A DNA stretch of 64,000 bases from Lingula anatina (Eukaryota; Brachiopoda; Lingulata; Lingulida; Lingulidae). Under the pieces are notes generated by a model. It was not told where the DNA came from, made no database searches, and was given only the letters and a program-made list of their open reading frames with translations. Positions 24,901 through 36,900 of the stretch are shown here, one piece after another. Every line of letters starts with the position of its first letter. Within the stretch, counting starts at the first letter, position 1. Where the stretch lies: positions 142,808 to 206,807 of the forward strand of contig NW_019775766.1 in assembly GCF_001039355.2 (NCBI RefSeq). The letters are read 5' to 3'. Position numbers and translations under genes: made by a program.

Positions 24901-27900
24901 TTTTGGTGAAGACACAGAAAAGTTGCATAATCAAATAACAGACTTACAGGGTCAATTGCAGAGTAAATCTTCCAAGGCAGAGGACTTGGGAGCACAACTT
25001 ACCAACACCACAGCCGAGTACCAGAAAGAAAAAGAAAACTTAAGTGAAATTATCAGAAATCTAAATGAACAGATGGAGATGTTAGAAGAGGCATTGAAGG
25101 AAAAAGAAAAAGAACTGAACATTCAACAAGACCAGTTGATGAAGGCTACAAGGACAAATGAAGAATTAACAGAAAAGGTCAAAAATCTCGAAACTGCAGT
25201 TACAGACTTGAGTGAAAAACTTGGTACACAGAGAGAAAATCTTACCACAACCAAGAAAGAATCTGAAGAAAGGGTGACTGAATTACAGTGTCAGATTGAT
25301 AGTCTTCTGGAAGCAAATACCAAGCTAGAAGGACAGATTCAGGAACGTACAGAGACAATAGCTGCATTAGAACAGGACATAGAAACAAGAGAACAGAAGC
25401 ACTATCAGCAAATACAAGGCAATTCTGAACACACTCAGCAGCTACAGGCCAACTTTGCAGAGCAGTTAGCATCCAAAGACCATGAGCTTGAAGTGTCCAG
25501 AGGAAAATTTGCTGACTTACAGCAACAGCTACAGCAAGATATAGCTGACTTGACAGAAGCATTGAATAATTCACAACAAATGATGAAAGAGTCTGAGATA
25601 GAGCATTTGTCAAAAATATCAGCTTTAAGTCAAGAAATTCAAGAAAAGGACACTATTGTTAGTGCTCTGAAGGAGAGCATAAAGGACCTGACAGATGTCA
25701 ATAGTGAAAAAGACAGCTTCATATCTGAGCTGCAAGGTCAGGTGACCAAGATCCATGAAGAAGTTTCCAACAAGCAAATAGAGCTGCAGTCACTGTCTAC
25801 ATCTGTGGATGAGCAGAAGAGTCAGTCCGTAGCTGATAAAGAAGAAAGTGAGCAGAAAATGTTGACCTTAGAAAATGTGATAAGTGAGCTCAAATCTCAG
25901 GTGACCATATTTGATTCTCTTGTCTCTAGTCAGCAGTCTGGTTTGGAATTAGCAGTTCAGGAGAATGAGGAACTCTCCAATAAACTGAGGAAACAAAATG
26001 AGCAGATTGGTGAAAACAGCACCTGTTTGGTATCTTTGGAAGCTAGTCTCAAAAACCTGACTGAAACCAATGAAGGGCTTCTTGGGGAAGTTAGTAGTTT
26101 AGAATCTGAACTTTCAAAAAGTCAAGAAAATGCCAAGACTTTGGAAGATATACTTGCAAAACAACGGAAATCTGGTGACGAAAAAGATCAGACAATAACA
26201 GCACTGACTGCAGAACTTGCACAGCTGAAGGACAAGCTTCAAGAATTAGATAGCAATCTAACAGAGAAAGACCAACTTCTAAAGGAAGTACAAGCACAAC
26301 TGCAGATGTTTTCAGAGAAGTGCAGTGAACTGGAGTCTAACATTGAAGGCAAGAAAGATGAGTTGTCAAAACAAACCATACATTTGGAAGAGCTGCAGAG
26401 TGCTTTGAAACAGAAGGAAGCTGACATGAATAAATCACTGCAGCAACTTGGAGAAAAAACAGAGTTGTGCGCCAGCCTGCAGCATGATGTGACTGGACTC
26501 CAGGGAAGATTTAATGACATGCAGGGTCAGTTGCAGCAAGATATTTCAGATCTGAGGGAAGCTGTCCAGCAAAAAGAAGCAGAAATCAATCAACAGAAAC
26601 ATCTTGTTGAGGAAAAGGAAAATGACTTCAGAGAGCAGAGTAAAGTAGTCTCTGAGCTTCAAGCAGATGTGAGTGACAGAAATACCGCTGTTGAAAAGAT
26701 GAAGCAGGACTTGGAAGAGGTACAGCAAGTCAGCCGTAGATCTGCAGAGGAAAAAGACCAACTAATTAACTCTCTGAGGGAGACCTTGCAGGGTCTTCAG
26801 TTGCATGTTACAGAAATGGATAACAAACATCAGGACAGTGAGAAAAATTGGAAAGAAAAGCATGCTGCCTTGTGTACACAGTTAGAAGTTGACACTGCCT
26901 CTTATAAACAGCAGTTAAGTGAAAGGGATGGTGTAATAGGGTCTTTGAGAGAAAACCTTCAAGATTTGCAGAGTGTCAACCTGGAGAAAGATACATTGCT
27001 GGACACCATGCAGAAACATATATCAGATGTACAAGCTGATGTTGCTGAAAAGCAAGCACTTTCCAACCAACTGACTGCAGAAGTTAGGAAACAACGAGAA
27101 CTTTACACCACAGAGCATGCATCTAATCAACAGACGATGGAGACCCTAGAAAAAACTGTTCAAGACTTGCAGTCACAGTTGATGTCTTCTGATACGATGA
27201 TTTCTCAGTTGCACAGTGAGCTAGATAAAGCAGTAAAAACCCACGAACAATTGACAAATAAACTTCAGAAGCAGCATTTGAAGATTGAAGAAAATAATAA
27301 AACCTTGGCTAATCTGGAAACCAGCCTACAAGAAGTGACAGAGGCCAATGCTTCATTAAGTCAGGCACTTGTAGAGGTGGAAGATGAGTTAAGTAAGAGC
27401 AAGGGTGTTTGCAAGACCTTGGAAGACCAGCTGGCTGAATTGAGGCAATCTGGAGATGAAAAGGGTCAAACAATTTCAGATCTGCACACTGATCTCCAGC
27501 AAGCAAGAGACAAAGTTGCTGAACTGGAAGGCAATTTATCAGAGAAAGATGGATTGATTGATACTGTGAGTCAACAACTGGAAGCTTCTAGGACTCAGTT
27601 GAGTGAGATAACAAGCCAATTTGAAACAGAAAAAGGAAGCCTAGAACATGAGATTGCTAACAAAACAGCTGCCGTAGGTGTTATGAATCAAACACATACT
27701 GATCTTTCTGAAGTTTTGAAAGAAAAAGATGAAATGCTAGATGAATTGCAGAGACAGTTTGCTGAAATACAAGCAGATTTAGAACAGAAAGAGGTGACTA
27801 TTACAGACCTCTCAAGTTGTGTACAAACTTTACAGCAGGCATACAAGCATTTTAGTGAGGAGAGCAAACAGAAAGAGACACTTTTAAGCCAGACTGTGAG

Positions 27901-30900
27901 TAACATGAAAGATCAATTAGAAGAATATGAAAAGACAGTGCAAGATATGACCAGCAAATTGGAAAAATCAGAGGAGGCTTATGCTAGTGTTTTGGACACT
28001 GTATCACAACAGCAGAATAATATTGACACAAACTGCATAACACTGAATACTTTAGTGGATCAGTTGAAGTCAGCTGACAAATTGAATGAGGAACTCCAGA
28101 AACAAATGCAGGTCTTAGAAGAACAATGTGCAGAACTTGCCAGGCAGCTAAGCACAGCCAAAGAAGAAAATGTTCAACTTCATGAGACTGTTGATTCTCT
28201 TACATCCCAACTGCAGTCCTCAGGTGAAGAGGTAAAAGTGCTTAAGGAGAAAGTAGAGACCCAGAATGCAGAGCTGGAATCCAGGGCACAGACCAATGCT
28301 AATCTGCAGGGTGTGTTGGCAGAATGGCAGAAAACTGGAGGTGACAAGGACAAAAGAATTGAAGAGCTGTTGCAGCAGAAACAGGAGCTTCAGCAGAAGA
28401 ACGATAATTTGGCAGACCAGCTGGAAAGTCTAGACAAGTCTAGGGCCGAGTTGACAGAGCAGATTCAGCAGAAAGAAACAGATATAGCGCTGCTATCAGA
28501 GACAGTTGACAGGTTGACAGAAGAGGCAGAGGTTTACAAACAGCAGCTTTCAGATTTAAGCACAGAATGCATCAGTCTTACCTCAAATCTTAAAGAAATG
28601 ACAGAGGATATTGAGGATAAGGAGGAACTAATAAAGGCTCTGGAAGATAGCATCGAAGAATCCAATCAGCAGACAGCAAACTATGCTGAAGAAGTCCAAA
28701 AACTTAAAGCACATCTGGGCGACACCATTGGAGAAGTCCAAGACTTGCAAAGCGTTCTTAAAGACAGAGATGACCAGTTTGTAACTTTCAGTCAAAATCT
28801 GCAAGAGACAAATGAACAGATGAAAAAGTATGTTGAATCATGTGATCATTTACAGGCAGAGTACAACAGAGCTGAGAAAGAAAAGAATGAGCTGTTGACT
28901 ATTTTGACAGACTTACAAGCAGACTATGATAATCTAACACAGAAGACAACTCAGTTGAAGGAAAGTTTAACTCTTGCTGAGGAACAGTGTAAAGAACTTA
29001 CTGAACAAAGAGATAAGCAAGAGGATACCATGAAGGAAATGACAGAATCAATTCATTCTTTGACAAATGACAAGGAGCAATTGACTGTGAACCAGAACCA
29101 AAATCTAGAAATAATAAGTGAACTAAGTACACAATTGGATGGCTTGCGTGAACAGTGTGAGGAGGCTCGCTCAGCTTTGACTGAGAAAGATAAAACTCTC
29201 TGTGAAAAAGATACAACTATTTCAGATCTCGATGAGAAACTTGACACAATTTCAACTCAATTCCAGAACACTAATGAGGAAAATGCCATTTTGAAACAAC
29301 AGTTAGAAGATGCCAACATGAAGCTGGTGTCTTTAACTGAGAACGCTGCAGGAAAGGAGGAGGAGATTGTCAAACTTGGAGAGCAGGTGGCCCAGAAGGA
29401 CAGGCAACTTTTGGCTTTGACAGAGAATATAGGTGAGATGAACTCCCAGCTAGAAACAAATAGTGAACAGATAGAGAAATTACAAGGTGATCTCAATCAG
29501 TCTGTCTCAGAACATGATCAGAAACAAGCAAGGTGTTCAGAGTTGGAACAGGAGGTTTCTGTGTTGAAAGGCACCCTAGAAGAAACCAACCTGAAACTCC
29601 AGACTCAGGAACAGGAACTAGATTCCTTGCAGGGCCAGTTTGAGCAGACAGTAGAGCAACTGGAGCTTGCTCGTACAGGGTTGAAGGAAAAGAATACCCA
29701 GATATCCACCATAAGTCAGGAAATGAATGCACAGATTGAGAAGGCACAGGAAGAGAATGCTGCTCTACAAGACCAGTGCAAGGGGCTCCAGGACCAATGT
29801 GAACAACTGGTCTCAGAGCTGAGAGTGCAGACACAGGCTGCAGAAGAGGGTGCTCTGCTGAAACAACAGCTGGAAGAGAACAGTATGAGGATGGTAGCTC
29901 TCAGCGAGGAGATGGCACAGAAAGAACAGCAGCTCATTGCTCTGACAGAAAACCTGGGAGATGTGAACTCACAGCTGCAGAGTTATACTGAACAAGTTGA
30001 AGAGCTACAGAAAAAATTAGAACAAGCTGAGTTCAACTACCAAACAACACAGTCCACCTTGTCCGCTAGAGAAGAGCAGATTTCAGAATTGAAAACCTTT
30101 TTACAAGAAAGTAATGAAAAGTGTGACTCTTATTGTAATGAACTAGAATCTTTTCAGTCACAGCTGGACCAAACTGTAGAAGAGCTAGAACATACCAGGG
30201 GTATAGTGAGGGAGAAGAATGCTCAGATTGAAACCATAAGTGAGGATTTAAGCAGCCAGACTCAGAAAAATCAGGAAGAAGCTACTTCATTACAGAATGA
30301 GATAAGTGAATTAAAGCTACAGTTAGAGTCTCTAGGGTATTCTGCTGATGAGAAAGATCAGAAATACAAAGAAGAGAAGGACTTGCTTATTGGGGAACTT
30401 GGTGAGCTTCAGCAACAGTACTCAACACTTCAGAAACTGACTGAGGAGAAAGAGAAGACACATGAAGAGGAAAGAGAAAGTCTTCAGACACAAATAAGTG
30501 ACTTGGAGTCACAATTGCTTGCTAAAGATCACAAACACAAAGAGGAAAAAGAGATGTTAATTGCCCAGCTCACCGAATTACAACAACAATTAGAGAATGG
30601 TATTAAGTCCAGTGAGGAGAAGACTGAAATGTATGAAAGCGAGAAAAAGAATTTAGATGCAATGATTTCAAGACTTGAAACTGAGTTGGAACAAACTACT
30701 CAGAAAAACAAAGAAGAAAAAGATCTTTTAATTGGACAGCTGACCGACTTACAAGAGCAAGTTGAAAGTCTTACTTGTGCTTCTAATGAAAGAGATGATC
30801 AAATGAAACAGGAAAAACAAGCTCATGAGGAGAGGCTTTCCGAATTCCAGGACCTTTTGGATACCAAGAGTAAAAAATATAAAGAAGAAAAGGACACACT

Positions 30901-33900
30901 TATTGCTCAAATGTCGGAGTTACAACAACAGATAGAGGACATTGGGAAATCTTCTGATGAAGCCAACAAATATTTTATTGCAGAGAAAGAGGAATTAGAG
31001 ACACAACTGGCTGGTCTGCAGGAACAGTTGCAAAGGAGTGAGGAAACTAGCAAAGAAGAAAAGAATATGTTGATAAATCAGCTAACAGAGACTCAACAGC
31101 ATATGGAAGATGCAAGATTGACCCTTAACAAAAAGCTTGAAGAAGTTGAAAGGGAAAGGGAAGATTTGAAGACAACTATTGCAGATCTTACAGCCCGTAT
31201 GGATGAAACTGAAAGGAGTAGGGAAGAGGAGAAAGTGGCTTTGATTGCACAACTTACAGATGCACAAGAACAACTAGCACAGGCTATCAAAGCTAGCGAG
31301 GAGAAAGATGACCAGTTGAAGCTAAAGGCACAGGATCATGAAGAACAGCTTGCACAATTCCAAGAGCTGTTAGATCAGAAAAGTCAGAAGTATAAGGAAG
31401 AAAAAGACACACTGATTGCTCAGCTAACTGAATTACAGCAACAGATTGAAGATATGGGGAAATCTTCTGAAGAAATCAGGCAGAGTTTTATTGAAGAAAA
31501 ACAGGGGTTGGAGACCAAAGTTGGTGAATTACAGGAACAAATAGAGAGCAACAACCAGAAAAACAAAGAAGAAAAGGACTTGTTGATACAGCAACTAACT
31601 GATCTTCAGCAGCAAATGGAAGTTGCAAGAGTGACTTCTGAAGAGAAGACTGAAAGACTTGAAAATGAAAGGAATGATCTGGAAACAAAAGTCGCAGAAT
31701 TACAAGAGCAATTGGAGATAAATAATCAAAAACACAAAGAAGAAAAGGAGATGTTAATAAACCAGCTATCAGAAGTCCAGCAGAGACTTGAAGAGACTGG
31801 TATGTCTTCTGAAGAGAAAGCTGAAAGATATGAAAAAGAAAAACAAGAATTGAATGCAGCAATTACAGATCTTACCTCCCAGCTAGAACAAAATGCTAAA
31901 AACCATGGTGAAGAAAAAGGTTTGTTGATATCACAGCTTACAGATCTGCAAGAACAAGTAGATTCTCTAACCAAAACTTCTGAAGAAAATGAAAAACAGT
32001 TCAAAGAAGAGAAACAAGCACTTGAAGACAGACTTACAGAGTTTCAAGATTTGTTAGACCAGAAAAGTCAAAAATATAAGGAAGAAAAAGATACTTTGAT
32101 TGCTCAGCTTACTGAATTACAGCAACAGTTTGAAGATGTGGAGAAGTCTTCTGAAGAAGCCAAAGAGAGTTTTATTGAAGAAAGGAAAGAGTATGAGGCC
32201 AAGGTAGGAGAATTACAGGAACTAATAGAAAACAATAACCAGAAATACAAAGAAGAGAAGGACTTGTTGATACAGCAACTAACAGATCTTCAGCAGCAAA
32301 TGGAAGATGCAAGAGTGACTTCTGAAGAAAGGACTGAAAGACTTGAAAATGAAAAGAATGATTTGGAAACAAAAGTTGCAGAAATACAAGAGCAATTGGA
32401 GACTAATACCCAAACACACAAAGAGGAAAAAGAGATGTTGATAAACCAGCTATCAGAAGTGCAACAGAAACTGGAAGAGACTGGCATGTCTTCTGAAGAG
32501 AAAGCTGAAAGATATGAAAAAGAAAAACAAGAATTAAACACAGCATTAAGGGATCTTACAACCCAGCTAGAACAAAATACTAAAAACCTTGGTGAAGAAA
32601 AAGGTCTGTTGATAGCTCAACTAACAGAGCTGCAAGAACAAGTAGAATCTCTAATGAAGACTTCTGAGGAAAAAGATGAACAGTTCAAGCAAGAGAAACA
32701 AGCACTTGAAGACGGACTTACAGAGTTCCAAGATTTGTTAGATCAGAAAATTCAGAAATATAAGGAAGAAAAAAACACTCTTATTGCTCAACTTACTGAA
32801 TTACAGCAACAGTTTGAAGATATGGGAAAATCTTCTGAAGAAGCCAAGCAGAGTTTTATTGAAGAAAAACAGGGGTTGGAGACCAAAGTTGGTGAATTAC
32901 AGGAACAAATAGAGAGCAACAACCAGAAAAACAAAGAAGATAAGGACTTGTTGATACAGCAACTAACTGATCTTCAGCAGCAAATGGAAAATGCAAGAGT
33001 GACTTCTGAAGAGAAGACTGAAGGACTTGAAAATGAAAAGAATGATTTGGAAACAAAAGTTGCAGAAATACAAGAGCAATTGGAGACTAATACCCAAACA
33101 CACAAAGAGGAAAAAGAGATGTTGATAAATCAGCTATCAGAAGTGCAACAGAAACTTGAAGAGACTGGCATGTCTTCTGAAGAGAAAGCTGAAAGATATG
33201 AAAAAGAAAAACAAGAACTGAATGCAGCAATTACAGATCTTACCTCCCAGCTAGAACAAAATACTAAAAACCATGGTGAAGAAAAAGGTGTGTTGATAGC
33301 TCAGCTAACAGAGTTGCAGGAACAAGTAGAATCTTTAATGAAGACTTCAGAGGAAAAGGATGAACAGTTCAAGCAAGAGAAACAAGCACTTGAAGACGGA
33401 CTTACAGAGTTCCAAGATTTGTTAGATCAGAAAAGTCAAAATCATAAGGAAGAAAAAGATACTTTGATTGCCCAGCTTACTGAGTTGCAACAACAGATTG
33501 AAGAAGTGGGGAAATCTTCTGAAGAAGCCAGTGAAAATTATTTGTCAGAAAAAGAAGGCTTTGAGTCACAGTTAGCTGAACTGCAACAACAGCTAGATAA
33601 GAATGAACAAAGACACAAAGAAGAAAAGGACATGTTGATAAACCAACTCACAGAGGTGCAGCAACAGCTGGAAGAGACTGGGATGTCTTCTGAAGAGAAA
33701 TTTGAGAAGTTAGAAAAAGAGAAACAGGAATACAAGGCCATGCTTGCCCAGATTCAGGTGGCATCAGAAGAGAACCAGGCTGTGATGATGGAGAAAGACC
33801 AGTGCATATCCCAGCTTAGTCAACAAGTTGAGGCCACGTCATCTCAACTGCAGTTCTCTGCTCAGCAGACGGAGCACCTGCAGCAGGAATGTGAGAGACA

Positions 33901-36900
33901 GCAGGCCGCAGTTGTTGACAGAGATGAAAGAATCACTGCTCTGAATCAGATCTGCGATGAACTGAAACAGAATATGACTGAAATGGCAGAGCAGCAGGAG
34001 GTTTGGCAGCAGGAATTTAAAAAGGTCTCTGCTGAGCTAGAGGAAAAATCTACTCTTTTGCTGGAAAAAGAAAATGTTATGGCTACACTTTCTGAGAATC
34101 TTGTGGAGAAAGACTCTGAGATGTCCCATATAATGGAGAACTTGCAACAAGCCAATACAAAGCAGCAGAGTATTAGTGAAGAACTAGAACAGTTTAAAGT
34201 ACAATATCAAGAACTCATTAGTCAGGTACAGTCACTTCAGGAAGAGAAAGAGGAAAGAAATAAAACTCTGGCTGAAAGGGAATCACACTTAACAGAGTCG
34301 GCAGATAAATTGGACGAGATGAGAACACAACTGGATGATAGCACAAATAGGAACAAGCAGCTTGTAGAAGAAAACCAGCAGTTTAAATTAGACCTTGAAG
34401 CTAATTTTGAAGAAATAGCAAAGTTTACTGAAAATGTGAACAATTTGTCCACCATATTGGAGCAAACTAGTGCAGACTTGGACTGGCATAAGGCAAAACT
34501 TGAGGACTCTGCAAACCAGCTGCAGGTGTACGCAGATGACATTCAGAGCCTGAAGTCACAGCTACAGGATACTCAGATGGAGCTCGATCTTTCCAAACAA
34601 GAGAGGGAGAAACTTAATACTCAAGTTGCAGTCCTCTCTCAGGGAACAGAAGAAGTACGGCATTCTCTTTCTGGCAAAGACCAGATGATTTTAGAATTGA
34701 GTGAGCAGGTCTCACAGCTCCAAGGCCAGGGAACCTTGCAACAAAATGAATATGAAAAGTTGCAGGAAGAGCTTCAGAAAACAAAATCTAAACTTGAAGA
34801 TATCCAGCAGATGGCAGCTGAAAAAGAAGGGCACATGGCCTCTCTGATTGAAAGTGTAGAATCCAAAAATGATGAGGTGAAAGCATTGAGAGAAAAGTTG
34901 GAAGATCTTAGGAAGAATGCTGCAGCCGATGTAGAACAGAGAGACATGCAACTTGAAGAGGCTTCCAGCGAGATAGCAGCTGTTAAAGAGCAGCTTAAAC
35001 AAGCACTGTCAGACTGTGACACTCTGAAATATTCTGAAGAGGATAAGAACAAAGAGATAGCAACATTACATGAAACCCTCCAAGAGATCAGTGCCAAGTT
35101 ACAGGAGAGTGTTGCTGAGGTTCACAGTTTGAGAGCATCACAAGAGGCTCAGGCTGGTGACCTGGATGAGAGACTTAGAGAAAAAGATGACATCTTACAC
35201 AAAAAGGACAGCGATATTGAGCAAATTACTAAACAGCTGGAATTGGAGACAAGACAGTTAAAGGAATCACAGGAATTAATATCTGTAAAAGAGGAAGAAC
35301 TTGATGCTGTTAAAGCCAAGCTGAAAACTGTTGCGGAAGAAAAGCAGTCTCTTCAAACAACATTGGCTGAAAAAGAGGAGAGAATAATGACATTGAATTC
35401 CTCTTTGTCAGAACTTGCAGAACAACTTCAAACTGTGGATGTTGAAAAGGAAAGGCTGAGATGTCAGGTGGACCATACAGCACAACAGAGTGAACAGGCT
35501 CAGGTGTCTGCTGAAGAAAAGGACCAGCAGCTGATTGTCATGTCTCAGTCCATTCAACAACTTAATGAGCAGATACAAGAGTATGCTACCCAGATAGTCA
35601 ACCTCAAGACAAGTCTAGAAACAACTGAGGGAGCTCTTCAGGGGAAGGACACAGAAATTGCCTCTTTACAGGAGCAGTTGACTAAAGTCACGAGCCAGGA
35701 TGAAAACCTTCAGGAGGAACTCAAAAATGGCTGTTGATCATGCCAAGAAACTGCACGATATTGTGTCTGAAAAAGATCTGCAGATATATAACTTAACAGC
35801 CGAGTTGTCAACCACGTCTGATCACGCTGAAGAGTTGAGTGCCTCAATCACGGAAAAAGATGGACAAATAGTTGCCATGACAACTGAGCAGCAGGAATTG
35901 GAAGGAGAGCTGGAACGTTACATCAATGAAATACAGGTACTTCAGACTAGACTGGAACATTCCAATAAACATTTACAGAAAATCAAGAATGCTTTCTCAA
36001 ACAAGGAGAAAAGCATGTCCTCTTTCATGGAAGAGATTCAGGAAATGAATTCAAAAGTGGAAGAATATGCTGAGGAGACGCACACCTTGAGAGTGCAAGT
36101 CCAGGAGGCAGCAGAGGTCATACAGCACCTCAATGAAACAGTTGCAGAGAAAGAACAGAAGATTCAGTCACTGCTTTCTGAGAAGGAATCTCGGGTTATT
36201 CTTCCTGGAACAGACCAAGATAAGGAGAAAGCAGATCTAATTGACCAGCAGGCAGTAGAGAAAGATCAACTCGCAGAAAAGGATGAAAAAGATGAAGCTT
36301 TAAAGACAGTGAGAAAAACACTTAAGGATAAAGAAACTCAAATGAAAAAGTATTTGATGCTGATAAAGAAACTGAAAATGGAAAACAAGCATTTGAAGGA
36401 GAAGGGAAAGGAAAGACAGTCCCATGAAGGAGAGGAGATGCAGCAGATGACACAAGGAGGAGACTCCATGGAGGTTGTGGAGGAGATGGTGCGGCCCCAA
36501 CATGCTGCACTGCAAGGTAAACATCTGTGCTTGATGTGATGTGCCAGGTACTTAAAGCAGTAAATACTCGACTGCATAGCAATACATCTAATTACACTGT
36601 GTACCAGTGTTTTGTTTTGCTGATTTTTAATGTGATACAGGCATTTACTGTCATTTTATTTTCAAACTTGATTACCTTCTGTGACAAATTTTTAAATTAA
36701 TTATCCTACTACACATTTTTCTTGTAAATAGTAGTTTGAAAGCCTTTATTTTTCTTCATAATATTATTATTTGATTTGAAGTTTTTATGGAATTTAGAAG
36801 TGAACTTGAGATTTTAGAATTGAAAAATGTAAGTTGGCAGTTTATTTAATCATTTGAATGCATATTATAACCACCGAATTTTGTATTCAAGGTACCAGCC

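Noticed and set aside
19075-35097. Many - strand open frames of 60-170 codons opposite the giant exon
   Set aside because: They are shadows of the Glu/Gln/Lys-rich coding strand, giving Ser/Cys/Phe-rich translations. No independent start, splice or family signal.
19031-36516. Alternative identity: myosin heavy chain, CENP-E/F, or GRIP-domain golgin (GOLGA1/4)
   Set aside because: No motor domain, no GRIP domain and no kinetochore motifs; the C-terminal anchor and N-terminal segment fit giantin.
35700-36539. A separate gene starting at 35700
   Set aside because: It continues the same coiled coil after a single-base shift and ends at a splice donor that joins exon 15 in phase, so it is the tail of giantin exon 14.
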